A program made the translations under genes and the position numbers. The notes under the pieces were generated by a model. It ran no database searches and was not told where the DNA came from. It saw only the letters and a list, made by a program, of their open reading frames with translations. Source: an uncultured Collinsella sp. (lineage in GTDB: Bacteria; Actinomycetota; Coriobacteriia; Coriobacteriales; Coriobacteriaceae). Taken from it: DNA of 48,806 nt. The stretch is from contig CAUBGU010000002.1 of the NCBI GenBank assembly GCA_958435545.1, positions 1 to 48,806 on the forward strand. The letters are read 5' to 3'. Of this stretch, positions 23,511-31,262 are shown one piece after another (within the stretch, counting starts at the first letter, position 1; each line of letters opens with the position of its first letter).

Positions 23511-24320
23511 CTAATACGTCTCTATGGGTGGCTGCTTGAGCCGCTGCGACAGAGCCCTGTTGTTGGGGCAGTACGTGTCGAGCAGCGCGTGAAACCGATG
23601 ATTGTGGCTCGGCTCGAGCAGGTGGACGAGCTCGTGGGCGACAACCATGTCAAGGCACTCGACGGGGTAGGCGGCAAGTTCTCGTGCGATGCGAATGGCG
23701 CCGGTTTTGGGCGTGCATGATCCCCAGCGCGTTTTCATGCTGCGCACGGAAACGCGGGAAACGGCGACACCCATTGCGATTTCGTATGCGTGCACCATAT
23801 CACGCAGCGCCGATGTGACTTCGGACGTATAGAGCTGGTCAATATGGGCTTGGATCTCACTGGGCGTTAAGCCGTCGAGGGTCGCATTCCACTTGGCCTG
23901 CGGACGTTCGTCTGGCTCGTCGGCACCCATAAAACTTGCGAAGGTGGCCTGCTTGGGCCGCGGTGCGGGTGATGCAAAGTTGTGATCGAGTGCGTCCTGT
24001 ACCGTGATGGGCTTGCCCCAAAGCGCAATGATGGACGAGGGGCTGAGCGGCTCTCGTGCCGTCGCCTGACGTTGCTCGCGCTGGGCAAGCCGGCTGATAA
24101 TCCAGGCGCTGTTGCGCTTCACAAACGCTTCGATGCGCTCGCGACTGGCGCCGAGCGGTGCGCTGGCGTGGACCTCACCGCTCGATGTGACGCGTAGGTT
24201 GAAGTTCTTGACGCGCTTTTTGGTAACGACGACGGGGATGGGCGTCCCATGCGGTCGGGATACGGAAATCGTAAACTGCTGCGTCAAAAGCGGTCCTTCA
24301 GATTGGGGACGGGCCGGCAT
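23511..24320 (-). CDS. YgjP-like (DUF45) zinc metallopeptidase
   Basis: Predicted cytoplasmic protease of the M48/SprT-like YgjP family, 269 residues. The zinc motif HELVH with a downstream third ligand (HELVHLLEPSHNHRF) lies near residue 225, after the family signature RWGSCTPKTGAIRIARELA. The N-terminal part VVVTKKRVKNFNLRVTSSGEVHASAP is also typical. The substrate is unknown. ATG 24320 is my choice; the frame continues to a TTG at 24350 and neither has a clear ribosome site. It lies convergent with folB, only 6 bases between their stops. Confidence 0.88.
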   Translation of the reverse strand: MPARPQSEGPLLTQQFTISVSRPHGTPIPVVVTKKRVKNFNLRVTSSGEVHASAPLGASRERIEAFVKRNSAWIISRLAQREQRQATAREPLSPSSIIALWGKPITVQDALDHNFASPAPRPKQATFASFMGADEPDERPQAKWNATLDGLTPSEIQAHIDQLYTSEVTSALRDMVHAYEIAMGVAVSRVSVRSMKTRWGSCTPKTGAIRIARELAAYPVECLDMVVAHELVHLLEPSHNHRFHALLDTYCPNNRALSQRLKQPPIETY

Positions 24321-24361
24321 GTCAACCGTTCGGCATGCCGACCTGCTCAAGGGATGTGAAA

Positions 24362-25375
24362 TTAATAACGCTCAAAGAAGGCAAGCGCGTTGTCGCTGCA
24401 GAGCTTTTGCATCACGGTCTTGCCAAAATGCTTGGAAAGCATGTTCTGGAACTCGGGCATCTTGCTGGCATCGGAGAGGAAAGCGGGCACCGTGGCACCG
24501 TCCCAGTCGCCGCCGAGTGCGATGACGTCCTCGCCGCCCAGGTCGAGCCAGTGCTCGATATGTGCCGCTAGCTGGTCGAAGGTGACGTCTGCGGCGGTCT
24601 TGTCGGTTGCGTCGTTGGAAAGGAACTCGCTGCAGTAGTTGAGGCCGACGATACCGCCCATGTCGCGAATGGTGCGGAACTGGTCGTCGGTAAGGTTGCG
24701 TTTGACGCCGCAAACCGCACGGGAGTTGGAGTGGCTGGCGACGAAGGGACGCGTGGCGTGGGCGACAACCTCGTCAAAGCACTCATCGTTGAGGTGGGAG
24801 ACGTCGAGTACCATGCCGGCGTGCTCCATCTGCGTAAGTGCCTCGATGCCGGCGCCGGTGAGGCCGGCGTGGGTGTCGTGGCCGCTCGCGAGCGGCCCCT
24901 GCGCATTCCAGCTGAGTGACGACATAAGCACGCCCAAGCTCTTGAGCACTTCGATCAGCGCGGGGTCCTCGGCAAAGAACGTGGCGTTTTCGATGGTGTG
25001 GATGCAAGCGACCTTGCCGTCCTTGAGCGCGGGGCGAATGTCTGCGGCGCTGCGCACGTTGACCATACGGTCGTGGTTGAGCATTGCCTGGCCGCTCATA
25101 TGCGCCATGATCTGCGCCTGGAAGCGCGCGGCGTGGGCGGTGGGAATCTCGTCGGGGACAAACGTGGCGAAGCACTGTGCCCACGGCGTGTTGCCGATCT
25201 TTGCGAGCGAGATGGCACAGGCGTTACCCTCGATGAGGTCGAAATCTTGCGGATGCGTTTCGTCGCCGGGGAAATAACCGTCGGTGCCGGCGGTAAAGCG
25301 CAGGTCGAGATCGAGCGTGGCCCAGCCGATTCGGTCGGCGGTGTCGCAGTGTAGGTCAAATACGGGATATGCCAT
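24362..25375 (-). CDS. Membrane-dipeptidase-type (M19) peptidase
   Basis: Zinc dipeptidase of the renal-dipeptidase family, which cleaves dipeptides, often including D-residues. The 337-residue protein starts with the metal motif DLHCDT and has the Glu of the bimetal site in IHTIENATFF near residue 117, DVSHLND and ASHSNSRAVCGVKRNL near residues 195-230, and GGDWDGATVP near residue 285. No signal peptide is seen, so it is probably cytoplasmic. ATG 25375 has GGAGG at 6 bases; the in-frame upstream start lacks one. It is divergent from the slyD-like gene and could process peptides brought in by the 3854-9796 transporter. Confidence 0.92.
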   Translation of the reverse strand: MAYPVFDLHCDTADRIGWATLDLDLRFTAGTDGYFPGDETHPQDFDLIEGNACAISLAKIGNTPWAQCFATFVPDEIPTAHAARFQAQIMAHMSGQAMLNHDRMVNVRSAADIRPALKDGKVACIHTIENATFFAEDPALIEVLKSLGVLMSSLSWNAQGPLASGHDTHAGLTGAGIEALTQMEHAGMVLDVSHLNDECFDEVVAHATRPFVASHSNSRAVCGVKRNLTDDQFRTIRDMGGIVGLNYCSEFLSNDATDKTAADVTFDQLAAHIEHWLDLGGEDVIALGGDWDGATVPAFLSDASKMPEFQNMLSKHFGKTVMQKLCSDNALAFFERY

Positions 25376-25495
25376 GGTTCCTCCGGTTGCAGCGTTTCTT
25401 TGCAAACTGTCTTCAAATTGTATGACTAGGGTATAGTTAGCGCCATATGTTCATGGCGGCCCGTGTTGTGCGCCGCCCTTATCACGGAGGTTTCC

Positions 25496-25924
25496 ATGTC
25501 CAACCAGGGCAAGAAGGTCAAGACTCATTATCGCGGCACGCTCGACGACGGCACGCAGTTCGATAGCTCCTACGATCGCGGTGAGCCGCTGGAGTTCACC
25601 TGCGGCGCCGGCCAGATGATCAAGGGCTTCGACGCCGCTGTTGTCGACATGCAGGTGGGTGAGAAGAAGACCGTGCACATTCCTGCTGCCGATGCCTACG
25701 GCGAGCACAATCCCGAGATGGTTCTGACCTTCCCGGCCGAACAGGTTCCCAACATCGAGCAGATTGAGAAGGGCATGAAGCTCTTCTTGTCCACGCCGAG
25801 CGGTATGCCCGTCCCCGCCGTGGTCATCGATGTAACGCCCGAGGCCGTGACGCTCGACGCCAACCACGAGCTGGCCGGTAAGGACCTCAACTTTGATATC
25901 GAGCTCGTCGAGGTCGAGGGTTAG
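25496..25924 (+). CDS. FKBP-type peptidyl-prolyl isomerase, SlyD-like
   Basis: Cytoplasmic folding helper that isomerises prolyl bonds. The 142-residue protein shows the FKBP flap start THYRGTLDDGTQFDSSYDRG, the motif GAGQMIKGFDAAVVDMQVGE, and an inserted chaperone (IF) domain from about residue 65 to 120, as in SlyD. It lacks the His-rich metal-binding tail of enterobacterial SlyD. CGGAGG precedes ATG at 6 bases. The gene 3 bases downstream encodes a UreE-like metallochaperone homologue, which makes a metal-centre role worth considering. Confidence 0.93.
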   Translation: MSNQGKKVKTHYRGTLDDGTQFDSSYDRGEPLEFTCGAGQMIKGFDAAVVDMQVGEKKTVHIPAADAYGEHNPEMVLTFPAEQVPNIEQIEKGMKLFLSTPSGMPVPAVVIDVTPEAVTLDANHELAGKDLNFDIELVEVEG

Positions 25925-25927
25925 AGT

Positions 25928-26506
25928 ATGCCTGAACGCTTGGTTTCGACGACATGCTTGGGAAATCTCAACGATCCGTCCTATGAACTCCTGCTTCGCC
26001 GGAAGTTGGGCGGCGTCTTTGAAGTTGACGATCTGCTGCTCGATTGGGACCAGGCTGATGTATACGCGTTTGTGGGCGTGACGGAGCTGGGGCGCACGGT
26101 CGATGTTCGGCTGGATACTGCCGACGGCGGTCGTCTTGCCGACGGCGACGTGCTCGCCATTGACCGTTCGGGCATGGTGCCCGTGGCGGTTGTCGTGCGC
26201 TTGCGCAGCGCCGAGGTTTATTTGGTCGAAGTTGACCGCATGGACCCGATTGCGCTCGCGCATTCGTGCTGGGAGATCGGCAGCATGCATGCGCCGCTCT
26301 TCCGGGGCGACTCGGACGAGCATACTGTGCGCATGTATACGCCGGTGCAGCCTGTTTTGGGCCGCATGCTCCGGGGTGTCGAGGGTGTTCGGCTCTCGCT
26401 GGTTACCCGTGAACTCGATGCGGACCGGCGCTTTGCGTCGAGTGCGGCGGAGGTCGTCGTGAGCATGGCTCCCGACTTTACCATCGTAAAAAAGGCGCGC
26501 GGCTAA
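25928..26506 (+). CDS. Orphan UreE-like protein
   Basis: A 192-residue protein with the overall pattern of urease accessory protein UreE, a nickel metallochaperone. The N-terminal half has LADGDVLAIDRSG followed by RLRSAEVYLVEVDRMDP, and the C-terminal half has the UreE-like helix-and-histidine motif CWEIGSMHAPLF (UreE normally GNRH), keeping the metal-binding His. No urease, hydrogenase or nickel transporter gene is in the window, and the protein has no His-rich tail. It follows the SlyD-like gene by 3 bases and probably shares its transcript. The function is uncertain; a general metal-handling role is inference. Confidence 0.62.
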   Translation: MPERLVSTTCLGNLNDPSYELLLRRKLGGVFEVDDLLLDWDQADVYAFVGVTELGRTVDVRLDTADGGRLADGDVLAIDRSGMVPVAVVVRLRSAEVYLVEVDRMDPIALAHSCWEIGSMHAPLFRGDSDEHTVRMYTPVQPVLGRMLRGVEGVRLSLVTRELDADRRFASSAAEVVVSMAPDFTIVKKARG

Positions 26507-26589
26507 GCGCGCGTATGCGCAAGACGGGCTTTGAGGGGCGACCGATCAAGGTCCGTCTTGCTGTTGATATGAGGCTTTGGGGGAAGCAT

Positions 26590-27387
26590 ATGGGTCTTGA
26601 GGGAATCAAACTGATTGCATGCGATTTGGACGGTACGTTGCTGCATCCGGGGGAGCGCGAGCTGCGTTCCGAGGCCTTTGAGCTTATCGATGAGCTGCAT
26701 CGTCGTGGTATCGTGTTTATGCCGGCGAGTGGCCGTCAATATGCGAGCTTGCGCTACCTGTTTGCCCCGGTGGCCGATGAGCTCGCCTATGTATGCGAAA
26801 ACGGAACCCTGGTGATGAGCGAGGGGCGTGCCGTCGTCAAGCGTTCCATGGAGCGTAGCCTTGCTATGGTTATCGCGAATACCGTGGTTGCGTATCCCCA
26901 TACCGACATGACCCTTTCGTGTGAGGGGCACATCTACACCATGAGCGGCAACGATGCGTTCGTCGACCATTTGCGCTATGTGGTCCACTGCGATGTGGCG
27001 GTGGTCGACCGTCCCGAGGACATCGACGAGGATGTCATTAAGATTGGCTTCCAGACGCCCGAGGTGGATTATCCGGCGGCCCGGGAGTATTTCGAGCGCC
27101 TCTTTGGCGACCGTGTCGATGTGATGACGTCAGGAACCGCATGGACGGACCTTATCGGTTTCGGTTCGGGCAAGGGCTCCGCGCTTGTCGATTACGGTCG
27201 TGTCCTGGGGATTTCGCCCGATGAGATGATGGCATTTGGCGACAATGAGAACGATCGCGACATGCTCAACGTCGTGGGCCATCCCTATCTGATGGAGAGC
27301 TGCAACCCCACCATGCGCGGTATCAACGATCGCGTCCGTTACGTGCACACGGTCGAAGAAGAACTGCACCGCCTGCTCGCCGAGTAG
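26590..27387 (+). CDS. HAD-superfamily phosphatase, Cof type
   Basis: Cytoplasmic sugar- or nucleotide-phosphatase of the Cof/YbiV group, 265 residues. Motif I is ACDLDGTLL near residue 10, motif II is MPASGRQ near residue 46, Lys motif III lies in GSGKGSALVDYG near residue 198, and motif IV is AFGDNENDRDML near residue 218. The insertion between motifs II and III is the C2 cap. ATG 26590 has GGGGAAG at 4-8 bases; the frame is open 25 codons further up. Substrates of this group cannot be predicted from sequence. It converges with the PerR-like gene across a 14-bp inverted repeat. Confidence 0.92.
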   Translation: MGLEGIKLIACDLDGTLLHPGERELRSEAFELIDELHRRGIVFMPASGRQYASLRYLFAPVADELAYVCENGTLVMSEGRAVVKRSMERSLAMVIANTVVAYPHTDMTLSCEGHIYTMSGNDAFVDHLRYVVHCDVAVVDRPEDIDEDVIKIGFQTPEVDYPAAREYFERLFGDRVDVMTSGTAWTDLIGFGSGKGSALVDYGRVLGISPDEMMAFGDNENDRDMLNVVGHPYLMESCNPTMRGINDRVRYVHTVEEELHRLLAE

Positions 27388-27390
27388 GTT

Positions 27391-27461
27391 TTCGGGACAT
27401 GCCTAGAAATGTACTGTTTGCTGCAAAGCGCGGAAAGGTGGATTTTAAGGCATGTCCCGAA
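27391..27461. repeat. Intergenic inverted repeat, family member 1
   Basis: Perfect 14-bp arms TTCGGGACATGCCT and AGGCATGTCCCGAA enclose 43 bases with the core CTGTTTGCTGC. It lies between two convergent genes, so it could end both transcripts, but no T-run follows. It shares its core with the repeats at 36765, 37931 and 46704. Confidence 0.85.
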
Positions 27462-27464
27462 CAT

Positions 27465-27845
27465 CTACCGGCAGTCGGGGCAGAGACCCTCGAAGATGGT
27501 GTAGTGCGACGTGACGTGCCAGCCGATTTGCTCGGACGCTTTGGCGTCGAGCTGGGCATCGAAGGGGAGCGGTACGTCGATGACGCGGCTGCACGAGGTG
27601 CAGATGATATGCGCATGCGGCTCGATCGTGCGATCGAAGCGGCTGCCGCCCGGCGTCTTGATGGAGAGGATCTCGCCGGCGTCGGCCAAGAGATTGAGAT
27701 TGCGGTAGACCGTACCGCGGCTGATTTTGTCATCCTGCGCGCGCACGGCGTTGTAGATTTCGTCGGCGGTGGGATGGTTATAGCTTTGGCGCACGGCGTC
27801 AAGAACCAGCTTTCGCTGCCTGGTATTCCTTCTTTGCACCGCCAT
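27465..27845 (-). CDS. Fur-family metalloregulator, PerR-like
   Basis: DNA-binding repressor of 126 residues. The winged helix is HPTADEIYNAV ... SRGTVYRNLNLLADAGEI (about 24-60). The C-terminal domain has RFD followed by PHAHIICTSC; an Asp at this place, with the two His, is the PerR-type regulatory metal site (Fur proteins usually have Glu). Structural zinc cysteines are CTSC and CPDC. This suggests peroxide sensing in an anaerobe, but a Fur or Zur role remains possible. An 18-base palindrome in its own promoter suggests autoregulation. ATG 27845 has AGAGGCGAGG upstream. Confidence 0.88.
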   Translation of the reverse strand: MAVQRRNTRQRKLVLDAVRQSYNHPTADEIYNAVRAQDDKISRGTVYRNLNLLADAGEILSIKTPGGSRFDRTIEPHAHIICTSCSRVIDVPLPFDAQLDAKASEQIGWHVTSHYTIFEGLCPDCR

Positions 27846-27878
27846 GCGCCTCGCCTCTTTTCTATCAACGGTCGTAGG

Positions 27879-27896
27879 TAAATGATACCGTATTTA
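27879..27896 (-). promoter_or_regulatory. Palindromic operator at the PerR-like promoter
   Basis: TAAATGATACCGTATTTA has 5-bp inverted arms with extra symmetric matches. On the minus strand TATCAT inside it can serve as a -10 element, with TTAGTA 17 bases upstream. A Fur-family operator overlapping the -10 fits autorepression. Confidence 0.5.
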
Positions 27897-27906
27897 GCAC
27901 ACAATA

Positions 27907-28317
27907 CTAATAATGAGGACTGAAACCGTCTTCATTGGCAAGTGGGGCTCGGGCCTGAGCGTCTATGAGGCGAAAACGCGTTCCCATGCGCTCGTAGGAG
28001 GCATGAAGCGCCTCGAGATGAGATAGGATATTTGCCGGAGCTCCCTGTATCTCCATCTCGACTGAGCCGTCTTCCATGTTACGCACCCAGCCGGTGAGTG
28101 CGCGTGCCTGCGCGAGGTTGGTGTTGGTAAAGCGAAAACCAACGCCTTGGACTTGCCCCTCCCAGCGCAGGAAATAGCGCAGGGGAGTGTCTTGAGTGGC
28201 CTCGTCGCTTGCGAGCACAGTAAGCCTGCGGCGCAGCTCGAGCTCGACGTTTGATGGTTTTTGAGGCTCTCGACTGCCGCCGGTGACGCTGGAGAAGAAC
28301 GTATCGAAGAGGCCCAT
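27907..28317 (-). CDS. Acylphosphatase-domain protein
   Basis: A 136-residue protein whose C-terminal 90 residues form an acylphosphatase fold: RYFLRWEGQVQGVGFRFTN holds the phosphate loop with the catalytic Arg, and the catalytic Asn lies in GWVRNMEDGSVEMEIQG. It would hydrolyse carboxyl-phosphate bonds. The first 45 residues, GLFDTFFSSVTGG and onward, are an extension with no recognised domain. ATG 28317 comes 2 bases after the stop of the upstream oxidoreductase gene, so the two are coupled. The frame also extends upstream into that gene. Confidence 0.88.
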   Translation of the reverse strand: MGLFDTFFSSVTGGSREPQKPSNVELELRRRLTVLASDEATQDTPLRYFLRWEGQVQGVGFRFTNTNLAQARALTGWVRNMEDGSVEMEIQGAPANILSHLEALHASYERMGTRFRLIDAQARAPLANEDGFSPHY

Positions 28318-28319
28318 CG

Positions 28320-29426
28320 CTATGCCTGCTTGCCTGCGTCGGCCGGGAAGGTAATGCCGGCCTGCTGGCGCACGGCATCCATGATGCGTAGTGAGACGAG
28401 TGTGACATCGCGGTAGTGGCCAAGCTCGTGGCGTCCCGCCGGGGTCTCCCAAATCTCTTCCTTGACGTTATCGATGCCGCCGATGGCGGTGATGAAGTCT
28501 GTGAGTTCGTATTCCATAGTGTTGCTCGATTTGGGCAGGTCGAGCACGCGGCCGTTGTCGCCCTGTTCGCGCGGCGCCTCGGTCGCCGAGCCGCGTACGA
28601 CGTCGCCGCGATAGTCGATGCGGACGTTGCGGGGCGTGGACAGATGGTCGATCTGGATAGTGCCACGCTCGCCTTCGATCTGCGAGGGCAGCAGGTCATT
28701 CGTAATTTTGGAGTGCGCGAGCTCGACGGAGATACGGCCACCGCCGTAGCTGGCGAGGATGGAACCGCAGCCGTCGATGGGGCCGTGCGTGAGCTGTCGC
28801 GTGGTGGGATCGAGCAGGGTGGTCATGCTCGTAAGGCCGGAGGGCATGCCGAAAATCTCGACCATGGGCTCGACGGTGTAGACGCCAATATCCATGAGGG
28901 AACCCGAGGCCATATTGCAGTCGAAGATATTGGTGGCGCGTCCCGCGAGAATCTCGTTGTAGCGCGAGGAATATTTTCCAAAGCGCAATGAGGCGCGGCG
29001 GATGGGGGCGATCTCACCCAGGGCGTCCTCGATGGCGTGGAAGGCGGGATCGTGGAGGGGACGCATGGCCTCGAGGGCCACGACACCTGCTGCCTCGGCA
29101 GCGCGGAAGACTTCCAGCGCTTGCGCCTCGGTGGCGCAGAAGGGCTTCTCGACGATGACGTGCTTGCCACCGGCGATGCAGGCAAGGGCCTGCTCGTAGT
29201 GAAGTGCGTTGGGGCTGCCGATATAGACGGCGTCGACGTCGGCGGCTGCCGCGAGCTCATCGAGTGAAGTAAAGTTTCGCTCGCCACCGCGCTCGGCGGT
29301 AAAGGCAGCACCGCGATTGGCATCGCGCGAGAGCGTGCCCACAAACGCGGCTTGGTCGTTGGCGTTGACGACCTGGATAAAGTCGTCGGTAATCATGGAT
29401 GTGCCGATGGTCGCTATACGCAGCAT
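28320..29426 (-). CDS. Gfo/Idh/MocA-family oxidoreductase
   Basis: NAD(P)-dependent dehydrogenase of the glucose-fructose oxidoreductase family, 368 residues. The Rossmann start is RIATIGTSMITDDF, somewhat divergent from GxGxxG. The family motif VEKPFCATEAQA, with the catalytic Lys of EKP, lies near residue 95. The C-terminal sheet domain follows. The substrate is probably a sugar or inositol derivative, but cannot be read. GAGGGGG precedes ATG. It is the first gene of a minus-strand pair with the acylphosphatase. Confidence 0.9.
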   Translation of the reverse strand: MLRIATIGTSMITDDFIQVVNANDQAAFVGTLSRDANRGAAFTAERGGERNFTSLDELAAAADVDAVYIGSPNALHYEQALACIAGGKHVIVEKPFCATEAQALEVFRAAEAAGVVALEAMRPLHDPAFHAIEDALGEIAPIRRASLRFGKYSSRYNEILAGRATNIFDCNMASGSLMDIGVYTVEPMVEIFGMPSGLTSMTTLLDPTTRQLTHGPIDGCGSILASYGGGRISVELAHSKITNDLLPSQIEGERGTIQIDHLSTPRNVRIDYRGDVVRGSATEAPREQGDNGRVLDLPKSSNTMEYELTDFITAIGGIDNVKEEIWETPAGRHELGHYRDVTLVSLRIMDAVRQQAGITFPADAGKQA

Positions 29427-29501
29427 GTATCCCCCTCGTGCCGTTCGGTTTACAGGATGAGTGTAGCGCGAAGGGGCAGGAAATAGCGTACGAAAACGCC
29501 G

Positions 29502-29987
29502 TTACAGGTCGCTCTCGTTAAAGCCGGTGTCGATATCGAGGTTGCTGCCGTCGGCCGCCGTGGTGGCGAGCTCGTCGCAGCGCTCGTTGAGCTCATGGCC
29601 GGCGTGACCCTTAACCCAGATGAACTCAACCTTGTGCTTGCTCTTTGCGGTGAGTAGGCGCTCCCACAGATCGCGGTTCTTGACGGGCTGCTTGTTGGCG
29701 GTCTTCCAGCCGCGTTTTTTCCATCCGTCAATCCAGTGCTTGTTGAAGGCGTTAACGACGTACTGCGAATCGGAATGGACTTCGACGTCGCAGGGGCGGT
29801 TGAGCGCCTCGAGTGCCACGATAACGGCCATGAGCTCCATGCGGTTGTTGGTGGTCTTGGCGTAGCCGCGCGAAAGCTCAGAGGTGAAGGTCTTGCCGGC
29901 GGGGTTGGTGTATTTGAGCACGGCGCCGTAGCCGCCGCGTCCCGGATTTGATCGGGCCGAGCCGTCGGTATAGATGATGACCTTCAC
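29502..29987 (-). CDS. rnhA: Ribonuclease HI
   Basis: Degrades the RNA strand of RNA-DNA hybrids. The 161-residue protein has the four catalytic acidic residues in order: [27 protein letters not shown] and NERCDELA. The basic protrusion [15 protein letters not shown] is also present. GTG 29987 has AAAGGA 6 bases upstream and begins right at the first strand; ATG 30038 further up would add 17 unusual residues. It lies alone on the minus strand between the LysR gene and the oxidoreductase. Confidence 0.95.
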   Translation of the reverse strand: MKVIIYTDGSARSNPGRGGYGAVLKYTNPAGKTFTSELSRGYAKTTNNRMELMAVIVALEALNRPCDVEVHSDSQYVVNAFNKHWIDGWKKRGWKTANKQPVKNRDLWERLLTAKSKHKVEFIWVKGHAGHELNERCDELATTAADGSNLDIDTGFNESDL

Positions 29988-30050
29988 ATGGTTCCTTTCG
30001 TTGGGTACGTTTCGCGTGAGTGACCATTGTAGCGCCATGCCCGCCGGGGG

Positions 30051-30989
30051 CTAGCAATCTACGATTTCTACCCCGTCTTCCGACAGTTGGTTGGCATGGA
30101 TGATGCGGTTGAGCTCGTCGAGGTATTGCTGTAAGAGGGGAGAGGGCTTGCGGTCGTCATGCATGATGTAGCCCACATGCATCGTCGGGGCGTCTGCCAG
30201 GGGGATCGAGGCCATGCCCCACTGCATTTCGCTGGAGAGTACGCCGGTCGACAGCGCATAGCCGTTCGAGGTGATAAGCAGGTTGGTGAGCGTCCCGCGG
30301 TCGGATACGCGGATATTGCGGTTGCAGGGAATATAGCTAAACGGTTCCTCGGCGTAATAGAAGGAGTTCGAGGTGCCTTGCTCAAAGCTGTAGCGCGTAT
30401 AGGGCGTGAGGTCGGCAAGGGACAGCTGCGAACGGCGTGCGAGCGGGTGGCGTTCGCTGACGAACACGTGGACTTTTGCATCAAAGAGGGGATGAAAGCT
30501 CGCTCGGGCATCGGTAAAGGCCTTCTGCAAGACACGGGTATTAAAGTCATCCAGATAGAGGATGCCGATATCGCTGCGAAACGCGCGCACGTCGTCGATA
30601 ATCTGCGCTGTGGTGGTCTCGCGCATGATGAACTCGAACTTGCTGTCGCGGCAGCGCTCGACTACGTTGACAAAGGCCTCGACCGAAAAGGCGTAGTGTT
30701 GGGCGGAAATGGCGAGGCGGGCTTGCGGGGTACCGCCGTCCTCGTAGCGGGCCTCGAGCATGTCGGCCTGCTCTACGACCTGGCGTGCATAACCCAAAAG
30801 CTCGGTGCCGTCGTTGGTGAGTGCAACACCGCGGCTGGAGCGCGTAAAGATTTCGATATGAAGTTCCTGCTCCAGGCTTTTGACGGCATTGGAGATATTG
30901 GACTGTGCCGTATAGAGGCGCTGGGCTGCGGCGTTGATCGAACCGGACTCTGCCACGGCGATCAAAAAGCGAAGCTGTTGGAGGGTCAT
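30051..30989 (-). CDS. LysR-family transcriptional regulator divergent from metY
   Basis: DNA-binding activator of 312 residues. The N-terminal winged helix reads LQQLRFLIAVAESGSINAA ... AQSNISNAVKSLEQEL, and the rest is the periplasmic-binding-like effector domain. AAGGAC precedes ATG. It is transcribed away from metY, and a clear inverted repeat TGTTATC-N9-GATAACA lies between the two genes at the normal position for a LysR activator of metY. A sulfur-metabolism ligand such as O-acetyl-homoserine or O-acetylserine would fit, but this is inference. Confidence 0.92.
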   Translation of the reverse strand: MTLQQLRFLIAVAESGSINAAAQRLYTAQSNISNAVKSLEQELHIEIFTRSSRGVALTNDGTELLGYARQVVEQADMLEARYEDGGTPQARLAISAQHYAFSVEAFVNVVERCRDSKFEFIMRETTTAQIIDDVRAFRSDIGILYLDDFNTRVLQKAFTDARASFHPLFDAKVHVFVSERHPLARRSQLSLADLTPYTRYSFEQGTSNSFYYAEEPFSYIPCNRNIRVSDRGTLTNLLITSNGYALSTGVLSSEMQWGMASIPLADAPTMHVGYIMHDDRKPSPLLQQYLDELNRIIHANQLSEDGVEIVDC

Positions 30990-31008
30990 CGGCGCCCGTC
31001 CTTTCGAG

Positions 31009-31031
31009 TGTTATCTATAAAACCGATAACA
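31009..31031. promoter_or_regulatory. LysR-type recognition site between regulator and metY
   Basis: TGTTATC-TATAAAACC-GATAACA: perfect 7-bp arms and 9-base spacer, with the T-N11-A core. Its centre is about 65 bases before the predicted metY start point, the classical LysR recognition-site distance. Confidence 0.78.
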
Positions 31032-31050
31032 GGTTAGCGCTTTAAAGTGA

Positions 31051-31079
31051 TTGACCGAGGAAAACAATGCTCGTACTAT
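31051..31079 (+). promoter_or_regulatory. Promoter of metY
   Basis: TTGACC and TACTAT separated by 17 bases. The start point would be near 31086, leaving a leader of about 175 bases. Confidence 0.75.
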
Positions 31080-31093
31080 TCAAAACACACAAA

Positions 31094-31215
31094 GACGGTA
31101 GGTAATTAAGCCAACTACGGAACCGGGATGCGAAAGGAGGCCCGCATATGAATTGCTTACCAAGACGAATGCCGGGCTCCTGTTTGCGCCCGTCGGCGTG
31201 ATCAGGAGACAGCGA
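31094..31215 (+). other. Structured metY leader RNA, possible riboswitch or attenuator
   Basis: A closing stem GGTAGGTAATT/AATTGCTTACC (31097-31107 with 31151-31161, with G-U pairs) encloses a second stem ATGCG/CGCAT (31128-31132 with 31143-31147). A following hairpin CTCCTG/CAGGAG (31177-31182 with 31203-31208) contains CGCC-GTCG-type inner pairs. It does not show the core motifs of the SAM-I, SAM-II or SAM-IV riboswitches that I know. The last hairpin contains a CUCC stretch that could pair with the ribosome site AAGGAG at 31251. Confidence 0.4.
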
Positions 31216-31262
31216 CTCACTTCTCTTACTCTTATTACTTTTGTTCGATCAAGGAGATCATC

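Noticed and set aside
31094..31215. Known SAM riboswitch before metY
   Set aside because: The conserved core sequences of SAM-I/IV and SAM-II classes could not be found; kept only as an unassigned structured leader.
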